From assembly GCA_029433345.1 (NCBI GenBank), contig JAQTHY010000001.1, positions 1 to 64,000 on the forward strand: a DNA stretch of 64,000 bases. Reading direction: 5' to 3'. Of the stretch, positions 30,449 through 40,077 are shown piece by piece. Made by a program: the position numbers and the translations under genes. Positions within the stretch are counted from its first letter, which is position 1. Every line of letters starts with the position of its first letter. The notes under the pieces are model-generated. The model did not search any database, was not told the origin of the DNA, and was given only the letters and a program-made list of their open reading frames with translations. The DNA comes from Orbaceae bacterium ESL0727. Lineage in GTDB: Bacteria > Pseudomonadota > Gammaproteobacteria > Enterobacterales > Orbaceae.

Positions 30449-30464
30449 ATTGGTGTTTTGTCAA
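30436..30464 (-). promoter_or_regulatory. trp operon promoter
   Basis: The -35 is a perfect TTGACA (30459-30464 on the complement) and the -10 is TTTAAT (30436-30441), with an optimal 17-base spacer. The expected start point, near 30429, gives a leader of about 35 bases before trpL. Confidence 0.88.
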
Positions 30465-30498
30465 TAGTTGTCTATAAAAATAACCGTTACGAGATCAC

Positions 30499-33400
30499 TC
30501 AATGATAATCATGCATAGAGTTGATGTCAGAACCTTTATAGTTTTCAATTAATTCTAAAATCTTATCCAAATATTTTTTATCTATCGGTCCTTTTGTCCC
30601 TTTTCTAAGATATTCGGGAATACGTTCGACAAACTCTCGACGCGATATCGGCTGATGTTCTATCAGTGCTTCAATCATCGCGGGTCTTAATAACCGATGT
30701 TCAGCTGATATATCAGGATATACCACATCTATCACTTCTTGCCCAAATTGCGTTAATTTATCTCGCAGTGAATCCGATGATTCGACAATTTTTTTAATCG
30801 TATTTTCATCTTGTTGAGCGATGTCTGATAGCGGCACTTTATTTTCAGATACAGCCGTTTTCAGTTTATTCAGTTCTCGAATAATTGGATTAATCGCACC
30901 TTCAGGATTACCAAACCAATCCGTCGACCAAATTCGCCTAATAGTCCAACCTAGATTTTCAAGGATTTCTTGTCTTAAGCGATCGCGATCTCGCGCTGAT
31001 TTCGCTGAATGATAAGTTGCCCCATCACATTCAATCCCCATTAAATAACGCCCCGGATTACCCGGATCTCGCACCGCAATATCAATAAAGAAACCCGCGA
31101 CACCCACTTGCGGTTCGCATTCAAATCCATATTTAGACAAGGTATTTATCACAGCCACTTCGAAATCACTATCAGGAGATTTACCTGTTGATATTGCCAT
31201 ACCTTTCATATTGCCTTTTTCGGCAAAATGTAAGAATCCTTTTAATGCTCTTACCCCTAGTTTAGTTGTCTCCGAAATAAGAATATCTTCAGATTTGAGA
31301 GAACTAAAAATGTGCATCCGTTTTTTAGATCGTGTAAATAACACATTCAAACGGCGCCAGCCCACATCAGAATTAATCGGACCAAATCGCTGGTACACTC
31401 TTGACTCTACTTCGCCAGGACCATAAGTAAAAGAAATAAAAATCACATCACGTTCATCACCTTGCACATTTTCCAGATTTTTAATAAACAGTGGTTCTGC
31501 AGAATCTTTGCGTCTTAGACGGTAAATGGCATTGCCTATGCTTGCATCATGTTTACAGCGATATTCAATTACGCTTTCAATCAGCTCACTCTGCTTATCA
31601 TTCATTGCTACAATCCCGAGCGATTCGTCAGGATGATGAAGCGCATGTTCCACAACCGCATCGGCTATCACCATTGCTTCTCTTTTATTGATATTATTAA
31701 TAAATCTACTATCCTCAATAAAAGTAAATTTAATACCAAATTGATCCGATTCGGCATTAGGTGATGGGAAGACGATCAAATCATTGTTGTAAAAATTTTT
31801 ATTCGAATAAGCAATTAAGCTTTCATGCTGAGAACGATAATGCCAACGTAAACGTCGCATTTTAAACAGTGGTGAAACCGCATCTAATATACTATCTGTT
31901 TGTATTATTGCCGCCAAATCGTTATCTACATCATCAGAATCTGTACGATCAAAAAAACTTGTCGGTGGCAGCTGTTTAGGATCGCCGACGACCACAATTT
32001 GTTTTCCACGAGCAATAACACCTAATGCATCTTCCGGTTTTATTTGCGAAGCTTCATCCATAACAATCAGATCAAATTCAATCTCACCAGGAATTAAATA
32101 ATTAGCCACCGACATAGGCCCCATCATGAAACACGGTTTTAGCTGTAACAAGGTTTGTCCAGCCCGATGAACTAATTGGCGTATAGGAATATGCCTACTC
32201 TTTTTGCCAATTTCATTTTGGATAAGTGCTATTCCTGTATATTCTGATTTTTTCCCACCTGATATACTAGCAGGCAAAGGATTGTTAGCGATAATCGCGG
32301 CGATTTTTTCTCTCTGCAATTGTTGTAACTTTTTATCATATTCTGTAAATGTTTTTTGCATGGCCATATGGCTCACGCCAGAAATACGCGTTAATTGTGG
32401 TTCTTCTTTGATAATCTCTCGAGCCAACTGATCATAAATGGCTGCTTTAAGTCCAATTTCCACTTTATCAATCGCTAATGTTCGATTAAACACAGCATGA
32501 CTGATATTTTGTAAATTGTTATTTTCAAGTTCTTGGATAATGCGTGAAAAATTCAGCCAATCCATCAACCATTCCGGTTTGGATTGTGCGAGTTCATTGC
32601 GTTGGATAAGCAACGTTAGTTTATTATTTGCCTGTTTATACCACTGTTCACAATTCAGTTCTGTTTCTTGAATAAATGCTTCACGGCGCTCTTTTTGGTT
32701 AGAATCTTTATCTTTTATTATGGATAAATGATCCAAGAAATCAGTATAGGTCTCTCTACTCGTTAACCATGACACTGGCATTTGCATATGTAACTGCTTA
32801 AGAAGTGGAAATATCTGTTCAGAGAACAGGATTGTTTTCGAAATCGTAACCCAATTTAACAAATTATTATTTGGAAAATTGGCAAACTGGGCACAATCTA
32901 ATCCTAAAATCGGATAAATAGTATCATTCCCTAAAATAGTTTGATTTTTTTCTCTAAATGCCTCGATTTTATGCGTCAGCGTTTCTATTGTGGCAAGATC
33001 GATACTTTCATTACAAAACCAATTTTGAGCAGATGATACGTGTTCTTTCAGATCGTTTTTAACCGTTGTTAAAATATTGCCTACATCAACAAGATTTTCA
33101 TTATTATCATGACGAAAAATTTTTGGCATGAAAAAGCCATTACATTTGTTGAGTAGTTCAATCGCGTCATGAATTTGGATATCAATCTTTCTTGTATGTA
33201 ATTGTTGAATACCCATGAAGATTTGATTTTCTGCCGAGAGCAATGTATTCCCAATAATAACATTGGCACCAAAACCAATTCCCCATGTTGTTCTCACTTT
33301 GGCATACCAATCACATAACTGTTTTAGTTTTTGCTCATCTGTGTTCAAGCCAATAAACAACTCACCCAATATATTGTGATAATTTTTAGCTTCTATGTTC

Positions 33401-36228
33401 TGCTTCTTATACAGGTACGCTTTTAACTTTGGTAAGTTATCATGGAGTTTTTTCCAATCTGCTTTTTTATTTTTAGACAAATTTTTCAACTGTTTTTGCG
33501 CACGGCGCCATTTACTTTGTACATGACATAACAAACCGCGTTTATGTAGACAGGCTTCTACCTCATCCAGATCAATATGATTCATCTCTTTATCTAATGC
33601 GAAATGAGAATCGAGATCTTGACTTAATCTATGTAACTCTTTTAATTCCTCACAAAGCTGATCGATTTGAATACGCATTGCATCATTATCGAATCTTTCA
33701 TTTCTGGCATTGATTAAATCAGCAGGGAGTTCGGCTGCGATAGTAATAAATTGTGCTATATTTTGAAATCCTTGCACAGTCGCCGGAAAGCGCTCACTAA
33801 TCGCGGTAGGTAAGCATTCAAGCAGGGGGACTAATTCATCATAAATAGTGCTAAATCGATTTTCTAAATCTTCTAAATCATAAATAAGATGTACCAGTTC
33901 AGTAATTGTCATCTTAGTACAAAAACCATATTTCTGTATGATTCGATTAAGATTAGGTAATGACTCATTGGAATTAATCAAAGATAACTTTTCGGGGACA
34001 ATATGCTTGGCTATATTTGTGTAATCTAAATTCGCTATGTTTACCTCATCCAACCATGTTTTTACTATTTCAATATTGTTAAAATTCAGTTGTTTCAAAA
34101 GGGTAAAATCAATCTGTTCAGGCAGTGTTGGGTATTGAGTAATCGAAGTGATTAACTGTTTTTGTGCAGTCAGATCGTCGATATCGGTAGTATTTAACGC
34201 ATATTTTTGGTAAAAAGTGGTCACTGTTTCCTTAAATAATAATAGCGATGCTGTCCATTCGGTTAATAATTTAACGACACTATCTACATCGAATGGTTGA
34301 ATATCAATATTATTAACACCATACCACGGATGCTCCCACAATTCGGCTGTTTCACCAACTTTCTTACGAAAATCAATTACCACATTCTTAAATTCTTTTA
34401 TCTGATCTTGTAATCTGAGTTGGGAAATACGATCTAAATTTTCGCCTGAAAGATTTTCTATATAAAGTGTCGAAAGTTCTGATGAAGAAAACGCAAGTTC
34501 TTGGTGATATCGCGTCGCACCCGTTAAGATTTGATGAATCGTAAGATCAGTCTTTTTCCATTTTTTATTGATCGCTTCGGCATATTCATTGAGTTTTCTT
34601 TTTTCTTCTTCATAACGTGTAATTTCTGCATCAATTTGCGTCCGTGATTTATTAACCATTTGGTTATGTAGCCGTTTTTGCAGATCATCAAGGACAGTCT
34701 TCATCTGAGACTTATCACTATGCAACTCTAAACAGAAATCACCGAGTCCCGCTTGATCTAATTTATTTTTTACAACTTTTAACGCGGCTAACTTTTCTGC
34801 GACAAAAAGTACCTTTTTACCATTTAGCATAGCTGCGGCAATAAGATTAGTAATTGTTTGTGATTTACCTGTCTCCGGCGCCCCTTGTATCACTAAATCA
34901 TCGCCATTAATCGCATCAACTAATGCGCTATGTTGTGAACTATCGGCATCATAAATTAAAGGGTATTTAGCGTGCACATCCGGTATAGTATCTATTCCAT
35001 ACTCTTTGCTCATACCCATAACGATTGAAGCATCAGATTGTTGAGAAATAAAGAGCCGATTGATAATTTTGTGATTCAATATATTCATTTCGCCTTGCGG
35101 CCAACGTTTAGGATCTAAATCACGGTACATAAGAATTTTTCTAAAATTTAAAAGACTGACGACACCATAACGCTTTACTTGCCAACGCGGCTGATTTTTC
35201 TTAATGATATCTTGTACAGCAACAAAATAGTCTTCTGGGGAAGTGTTTTCATCTAAAACGGGTAACCCCATGCCAAAATCATGTTGTAGTTTTTCCTGCA
35301 AAGATAAATTAGGTAAAATATCTTCACCACTGTAGCGTAGATCATAGACATATTGATTAGTACGCGCATCAAGCTTACCTTTTTCTAACGTGACGGGAAT
35401 AATAAATAAAAGCGCTAAGTAGCTTTCTTCAGAGACCTCACTGTCAAACCATTCTAAAAAACCCAGCGATAAATAGAGAATACCGGTTCCCTTTTCTTGG
35501 ATGGCACTTTGTGCTGCACTATAAATACTCCCTAATACACTTTCTAACTTATCTGGATAGTACAATGTCTGAATTTCGGTATCATAAAAACACGTATATT
35601 CTTTCATCGCCTTTAACGGTTTTTTTGCTTGCGCTTCACGTTCAAATTCATCTAGATCGGTATATCCTAAATCGACTAGTAACGGTTCTAATTATTGCCT
35701 ATCCACACCTGCGTCAATCTCTGCTTGTCTGATACCATCAAGCGATCCATTATTGCATTCTAAATAGTGATCAATAATTTTACGGGTTTGTTCTATCAAT
35801 AAATAATTTTGTTTAGAAGTCTGGATATCCGCTGAATTTGGTAATTCATAACTGGTATTAATGCCTAACTTAGCCGCCCATGTTTTAGCATCTGGCATCA
35901 TTTTGGGTGATATTGTTGTTTCATCATTATCCCAAAAATCTTCATCATCATGAGTTTTAGATTCGATTGGTGCCAATTGGCTTAATGTAGGTTTAGGAAC
36001 TGCAGCAAATCGCATTACCTGAGTCGATTTTAAAATAGAAAATAGCTGATCAGGAAGTTCATTAACAATACGTAAGGATGAAGTAGATCTATCAATTGGG
36101 AAATTAATTAATTGATTCTTTTTAGTTAAATCGAGCAACTTACGCCGCATATTTCCTAAAGATTGAATAATTTAGTTTATATTAGTGGGGGTCATTGCAG
36201 GGGTTTGATCTACTGTATTTGTCGGCAT
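30499..36228 (-). pseudogene. Giant DUF4011 helicase-nuclease (DUF3320) gene with two in-frame TAA codons
   Basis: A 1910-codon frame starting at ATG 36228 (ribosome site AAAGGATG) and ending at 30499. It is interrupted by TAA at codon 19 (36172-36174) and codon 179 (35692-35694) with no frameshift. Domains: DUF4011 start (MRRKLLDLTKKNQL); superfamily 1 helicase with Walker A GAPETGKSQT (around 34885), Walker B VMDEASQ, then VVGDPKQLPP, WHYRSQHES, QGDERDVIFISF and LFTRSKKR; a Vsr/DUF559-like nuclease with FFIDIAV and GIECDG (around 31030); and a C-terminal DUF3320 with LRPAMIEALIEHQPISRREF. From memory, this architecture is known as a single-gene antiphage system (Hhe type). A shortened product could start at 35607 but would lack DUF4011. 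Either recently dead, or read through. Confidence 0.85.
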
Positions 36229-36249
36229 AATTACATCCTTTAAGATCCA

Positions 36250-36287
36250 TCGTTTATCGTTCTAATTTTACATACTATGATAAACGA
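36250..36287. promoter_or_regulatory. Inverted repeat between giant gene and XRE regulator
   Basis: Nine-bp perfect inverted repeat TCGTTTATC (36250-36258) and GATAAACGA (36279-36287), with a 20-base spacer. A second small palindrome, TACGA-ATA-TCGTA, lies at 36310-36322. Both lie between the divergent genes and are good candidates for binding by the XRE protein. Confidence 0.6.
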
Positions 36288-36348
36288 AGTATCGAAATCA
36301 ATAAAAAATTACGAATATCGTAGCTATCAAATTTTTGAAGCTACTAAT

Positions 36349-36669
36349 ATGAATATAACGACCAACAAATATCACAAAACTTTTTGTAAACGGCTAAAAC
36401 AAGCGCGTTTGAATAAGAAATTGTCACAAAAACAGTTAGGTATTTTAGCGGGAATCGATGAATTTGTAGCCAGTGCCAGAATTAATCGATATGAAAAAGG
36501 TATCCACGAGGCAGATCTTGGAACGGCAGGTCGTTTAGCGGAAGTACTTGATGCCCCATTAGCCTATTTTTATGCCACTGAGGATGAGTTAGCATTATTA
36601 ATCCAACAGTGGTATGAAAATAAAAAGATGGGAATAATTGATTTTGGCTTAATTAAAAAGCAGGATTAG
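36349..36669 (+). CDS. XRE-family HTH transcriptional regulator
   Basis: About 106 residues with one helix-turn-helix domain at its N-terminal half: FCKRLKQARLNKKLSQKQLG, then a recognition region with SARINRYEKGIHEAD, and LAEVLDAPLAYFYA typical of Cro/C1-type folds. The frame extends upstream to an ATG at 36277, but that start lies inside the inverted repeat and has no ribosome site; MNITTNKYHK at 36349 is preferred. It is divergent from the giant helicase-nuclease gene, as phage-defence regulators often are, and probably represses one or both genes through the inverted repeats. Confidence 0.8.
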   Translation: MNITTNKYHKTFCKRLKQARLNKKLSQKQLGILAGIDEFVASARINRYEKGIHEADLGTAGRLAEVLDAPLAYFYATEDELALLIQQWYENKKMGIIDFGLIKKQD

Positions 36670-36826
36670 AATAATTTCATTGCATTAAAATCGCGATGGT
36701 TGATGGAGAAACTAAAGGAATTGATGCATTTCATTGTGCCGACCTTAGGATAAAGTGACAGCATATTTGGCTACGTAACAGAATACGCGGTAACTATCGA
36801 TAATGCGTGCGTATCTGTTATAAAAA

Positions 36827-36871
36827 CTTAGTTATAAGAAGCTTAGTTATAAAAAACTGAGTTATAAAAAG
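36827..36871. repeat. 15-bp tandem array next to smpB stop
   Basis: Three consecutive 15-bp units CTTAGTTATAAGAAG, CTTAGTTATAAAAAA and CTGAGTTATAAAAAG (36827-36871), preceded by a partial unit. The array abuts the smpB stop codon. Confidence 0.88.
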
Positions 36872-36872
36872 C

Positions 36873-37355
36873 TTAGCGGTTGGCATTTTTCATAATACGT
36901 GCTTTATCCACTTGCCATTCACGGGCCTTAATATCGCTACGTTTATCAAACTCTTTTTTCCCTTTAGCAACACCAATTTTGACTTTTACCCATGCGTTCT
37001 TCCAATATAAGGAAAGTGCCACAACCGTATAGCCTTCGCGATTGATACGGCCAAATAGAGAGCTAAGTTCGCGCTGATTGAGTAAAAGTTTACGTGTCCG
37101 CATCGGTTCACAAACCACATGAGTAGAAGCAACATTCAGTGGCGTAATGGTGGCACCAAATAGCCACGCTTCGCCATCTTTAAGCAGAACATAACTATCG
37201 CTAATATTTGCCTTACCTGCACGTAATGATTTTACTTCCCAACCTTGCAGAGCAAGTCCTGCTTCGATCTCTTCTTCAATAAAGTAGTCGTGGCGCGCAC
37301 GTTTATTAAGGGCAATCGTTGCCGAACCTGGTTTAGATGATTTTTTCTTGGTCAT
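36873..37355 (-). CDS. smpB: SsrA-binding protein SmpB
   Basis: Binds tmRNA and brings it to stalled ribosomes for trans-translation. The protein opens with [24 protein letters not shown] split here as [12 protein letters not shown] and [13 protein letters not shown]. It continues with [19 protein letters not shown] and the basic C-terminal tail [17 protein letters not shown]. Length 160 aa is normal. It is divergent from ratA, as in E. coli. A tmRNA gene often lies downstream of smpB, but the 200-base gap here is too short and none was seen. Confidence 0.97.
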   Translation of the reverse strand: MTKKKSSKPGSATIALNKRARHDYFIEEEIEAGLALQGWEVKSLRAGKANISDSYVLLKDGEAWLFGATITPLNVASTHVVCEPMRTRKLLLNQRELSSLFGRINREGYTVVALSLYWKNAWVKVKIGVAKGKKEFDKRSDIKAREWQVDKARIMKNANR

Positions 37356-37470
37356 TTTTTGTCATTTTCTTTATGGTTTTCTATATAAGAACATGTGCCA
37401 CAGACATGTTACGTGATACTATATACTCACTATTTTTTTATTTAATCATTTTACCTTTTAATCGAATACC

Positions 37471-37914
37471 ATGGCACATATTTTTCACGAAACTACCGAA
37501 CCCTATTCTATTCACCAAATGTTTGCTTTGGTAAATGATATTGATCGTTATCCCGAGTTTGTCCCTGATTGTATTGCAACCGGCATTTTGAGTAAACAAA
37601 ATATTAGTCAACAAAATAGCACGATAAGAGCGTTTATTGAAGTTGAAAAGTTAGGTTTTAAAAAATCCTTTACTACGCTTAATCATATTCATGCCCCTAA
37701 TTTAATTGATATGCAGTTGATTGAAGGGCCATTTAAACAGTTATCAGGGCAATGGCGCTTTAGTGAATTATCGGCAAAAAGTAGTAGAATCAGTTTTAGT
37801 CTTGATTTTGAATTTAAAAATAAATTATTAGATATCGCCTTTACGCCTATTTTTAAAGAAGTGATGAATAATATGGTGAATGCTTTTTCGCTCAGAGCAC
37901 GACAACTATATTAA
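37471..37914 (+). CDS. ratA: RatA, START-like ribosome-associated/coenzyme Q-binding protein
   Basis: START/SRPBCC-fold protein, also known as YfjG and related to COQ10; in E. coli it is reported to bind 50S subunits as the RatA toxin. Family matches are FALVNDIDRYPEFVPDC in shortened form (VNDIDRYPEF), the central GFKKSFTT, LIEGPFKQLSGQWRF and SLDFEFKNKLLD followed by FTPIFKEVMNNMVNAF. Length 147 aa. Divergent from smpB; the next gene, ratB, starts within 50 bases. Confidence 0.93.
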   Translation: MAHIFHETTEPYSIHQMFALVNDIDRYPEFVPDCIATGILSKQNISQQNSTIRAFIEVEKLGFKKSFTTLNHIHAPNLIDMQLIEGPFKQLSGQWRFSELSAKSSRISFSLDFEFKNKLLDIAFTPIFKEVMNNMVNAFSLRARQLY

Positions 37915-37961
37915 TAGGATAAATGATTAATAGGATAAGTGCGAATAGAGTGACCATTAAC

Positions 37962-38240
37962 ATGATAAATGTGCAAATTGTTTACGCGCTACCACATGAG
38001 CAAACAGTCATAGCATGCCAAATTGATGAGCAAGCGACTGTTTTACAAGCTATCACGCAATCTCATATTTTAACCAAATGTCATATTAGTTTGGCAGATC
38101 ATAGCGTCGGTATTTATGGTAGACTTTGCGAACTTACCGAGCCCCTTAAAGAGGGTGATCGAATTGAAATCTATCGGCCATTAATCAATGATCCAAAAGA
38201 GATAAGACGCAAAAAAGCCGCATTACGTCGCAATAGATAA
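37962..38240 (+). CDS. ratB: RatB/RnfH family protein
   Basis: Small beta-grasp (ubiquitin-like) protein of the RnfH family; its biochemical role is not firmly known. The start MINVQIVYALPHEQ at 37962 matches the usual N-terminus; the frame extends 13 codons upstream to 37923. Motifs: TVLQAITQS, VGIYGRLCELTEPLKEGDRIEIYRPL and the terminal DPKEIRRKKA. It follows ratA as in E. coli. Confidence 0.92.
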   Translation: MINVQIVYALPHEQTVIACQIDEQATVLQAITQSHILTKCHISLADHSVGIYGRLCELTEPLKEGDRIEIYRPLINDPKEIRRKKAALRRNR

Positions 38241-38327
38241 TCTAACAATATAGATAATTATCGCAATGGACATAAAATTTCATTATGAAGGGTAAGCAAG
38301 ACAAAATAAACTCACACTGGAAACATT

Positions 38328-38762
38328 ATGTGTAATCAATCGCTGGGAAAAATTATCACCCTATGTCAGAAACGGAATATCAAATTAACACCACAACGCA
38401 AGAAGGTGTTAGAGATTATGTTGTCCGCTGATAGAGCCATGAGTGCGTATGATCTTTTAGATCTCTTAAAAGTCAGTGAACCACAAGCTAAACCACCGAC
38501 TATTTACCGTGCGCTAGAATTTTTATTAGAACAAGGTTTTATTCATAAGGTGGAATCTTCAAACAGCTATATTGTCTGTCCACATTTTCATGATCCTGAT
38601 CATATATTTATTTTATTTATCTGTAATAAATGTAAACGAATTCTGGAAAAACATTCCTCTACCATTGAACATGATCTGAAACAGTTAGCACAGCAAAGCG
38701 AATTCCAGATACAGCATAGCGTGCACGAAATTCACGGGCTTTGTAAACAGTGTCAATCTTAA
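38328..38762 (+). CDS. zur: Zinc uptake regulator Zur
   Basis: Fur-family zinc-responsive repressor. The winged helix contains KLTPQRKKVLEIML and the highly conserved AYDLLDLLKVSEPQAKPPTIYRALEFLLEQGF segment (here cited as AYDLLDLL and KPPTIYRAL). It is followed by HKVESSNSYIVC. Zinc-site residues include the Cys pair ICNKCK and the terminal pair LCKQC, plus PHFHDPDH. Length 144 aa; it ends soon after the last Cys pair, without the His-rich tail of E. coli Zur. Its end overlaps the next gene by 13 bases, so it heads an operon with two small transporters. Confidence 0.92.
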   Translation: MCNQSLGKIITLCQKRNIKLTPQRKKVLEIMLSADRAMSAYDLLDLLKVSEPQAKPPTIYRALEFLLEQGFIHKVESSNSYIVCPHFHDPDHIFILFICNKCKRILEKHSSTIEHDLKQLAQQSEFQIQHSVHEIHGLCKQCQS

Positions 38763-39109
38763 TTATTACACTTTGGTTAATTAATATCGCTTGTGATACT
38801 GGCGGTCAAGTCGCATTTAAATATGCGGCTATTACGTCTCGCCACAAACAAGGTACACATTATTGGCGACAATTATTTGGCAACTATTGGTTATGGTGCG
38901 GTTTTGCTGCTTATTTTATCGGTTTTTTATTTTGGCTCGCTTTTTTAAGTCTAGTGCCATTATCGCAAGCCATTTTATTAGGATCATTTAATATTATTGC
39001 GGTCATGTTAGCAGGCCGAATTTTATTTAAAGAACATATTACGCCTTTCCGTTTAATCGGTATTTTATTTATCACCAGTGGTGTGATTTTAGTTGGTATG
39101 AGTGGATAA
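38750..39109 (+). CDS. Small DMT-superfamily (EamA/SMR-like) membrane protein, first of pair
   Basis: 119 residues with four predicted membrane helices (about 3-25, 45-67, 70-90, 98-117), the half-size architecture of small drug/metabolite transporters. The signature LVPLSQAILLGSFNIIAVMLAGRILFKE is represented by the segments PLSQAILLGSF and GRILFKEH; ITPFRLIGILFITSGVIL is the family end. The substrate is unknown. It overlaps zur and lies six bases before a second gene of similar size, suggesting an antiparallel heterodimer like EbrAB or ArnEF. Zinc-linked regulation is inferred only from position. Confidence 0.75.
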   Translation: MSILIITLWLINIACDTGGQVAFKYAAITSRHKQGTHYWRQLFGNYWLWCGFAAYFIGFLFWLAFLSLVPLSQAILLGSFNIIAVMLAGRILFKEHITPFRLIGILFITSGVILVGMSG

Positions 39110-39124
39110 GCTGGATTGATAAAC

Positions 39125-39514
39125 ATGAAAAAATTTTACTTAATTGGATTTCTGCTACTTCTTTTTTTCGATACGTTTGGGCAGACAAGCTTCAAATTAA
39201 CTGCGCTATCGGCCATGCCGTTAGAAGTTAATCTTGATTGGATTGGACGTATTTTTTGCCATTATTGGGCCTATTTTGTTATTTTAGGCTATACTGGCGC
39301 ATTTATTACGTGGATGGTTTTACTAAAAAAAGCCCCTGTTGGCCCCGCTTTTGCTGCTTCACATCTGCAAGTTGTCACCGTTATGTTTGTTTCAATTGCC
39401 GTTTTTAATGAACATATCACTTGGGAACACCTATTAGGGGCACTGTTGATTATTTTAGGCATTATCTTTTTAGCACTGGCTGAACAGCAACTGCATAAAT
39501 CATCTGAATCGTGA
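39125..39514 (+). CDS. Small DMT-superfamily membrane protein, second of pair
   Basis: About 129 residues with four predicted helices. It has FDTFGQTSFKLTA near helix 1 (compare the CDTGGQVAFKYAA of its neighbour), KKAPVGPAFAASHLQVV, a short FNEHITWEHLLG and a final hydrophobic helix with LLIILGIIFLAL. The start at 39125 (MKKFYLIGF) is preferred to the ATG three codons upstream. The two genes of the pair are clearly related to each other and probably arose by duplication. Substrate unknown. Confidence 0.75.
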   Translation: MKKFYLIGFLLLLFFDTFGQTSFKLTALSAMPLEVNLDWIGRIFCHYWAYFVILGYTGAFITWMVLLKKAPVGPAFAASHLQVVTVMFVSIAVFNEHITWEHLLGALLIILGIIFLALAEQQLHKSSES

Positions 39515-39518
39515 TAAT

Positions 39519-39923
39519 TTAGATCTCTTTATCTAAATTCTTTAGCATCTCAATAATTGAGCGATTGGCATCGGGGAATTCATCAGCATCAAGATCGGCT
39601 TGGTCAACCCAGCGACTTGGCTGTCCTTCTTTGCCAAAAGGAACACCATCCCACTCTTCGACCAAATAAGCATGGATAATAATATCGCGATCATCATAAC
39701 TATGCTCAACGGTTTTCAGGAATTGGCACTGATGAATATGAATATCAACTTCTTCGGCAATTTCACGTTGTAGTGTTTGATAGGGTGTTTCGCCAACTTC
39801 GACTTTACCGCCAGGGAATTCCCAAAAACCAGCTAGGTGAGAATCTTCGCCCCGTTGAGTAATAAAAATTTGACAATCTTGTGAACGAATAATACCTACC
39901 GCTATTTCAGTATGTTTTTTCAT
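39519..39923 (-). CDS. mutT: 8-oxo-dGTP diphosphatase MutT
   Basis: Nudix hydrolase that clears oxidised guanine nucleotides and prevents A-C... transversion-type errors. The Nudix box is GKVEVGETPYQTL then REIAEEVDI; the usual Gly near its end (EVG) is Asp here. GFWEFPGG before it and ANRSIIEML after it fit MutT. The start at 39923 (MKKHTEIAVGII) is preferred over the ATG four codons upstream. It lies downstream of secA on the same strand as in E. coli, but a strong terminator separates them. Confidence 0.88.
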   Translation of the reverse strand: MKKHTEIAVGIIRSQDCQIFITQRGEDSHLAGFWEFPGGKVEVGETPYQTLQREIAEEVDIHIHQCQFLKTVEHSYDDRDIIIHAYLVEEWDGVPFGKEGQPSRWVDQADLDADEFPDANRSIIEMLKNLDKEI

Positions 39924-40027
39924 AATCTTGTCCATCTGTTAGTGTCTAATGTCATTCCCCTTCAAGATGATGTGATGATATCTTGAACATCACTATTCTA
40001 CCGATTTTTATCAATAAAATATAGACG

Positions 40028-40066
40028 AAAATAGGATTAGAGATCGTTGATCTATAATCCTATTTT
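40028..40066 (-). terminator. Strong hairpin between secA and mutT
   Basis: Twelve-bp perfect arms AAAATAGGATTA (40028-40039) and TAATCCTATTTT (40055-40066), extended by an inner AGATC/GATCT stem. The T-rich end in either direction makes it a likely bidirectional terminator after secA. Confidence 0.85.
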
Positions 40067-40077
40067 ATGATTTATGG

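Noticed and set aside
36277-36348. Upstream start for the XRE regulator
   Set aside because: The ATG at 36277 lies within the inverted repeat and has no ribosome site; the HTH domain is complete from 36349.
36670-36872. tmRNA gene (ssrA) downstream of smpB
   Set aside because: The gap is about 200 bases, too short, and no tRNA-like ends or tag-peptide ORF were seen.
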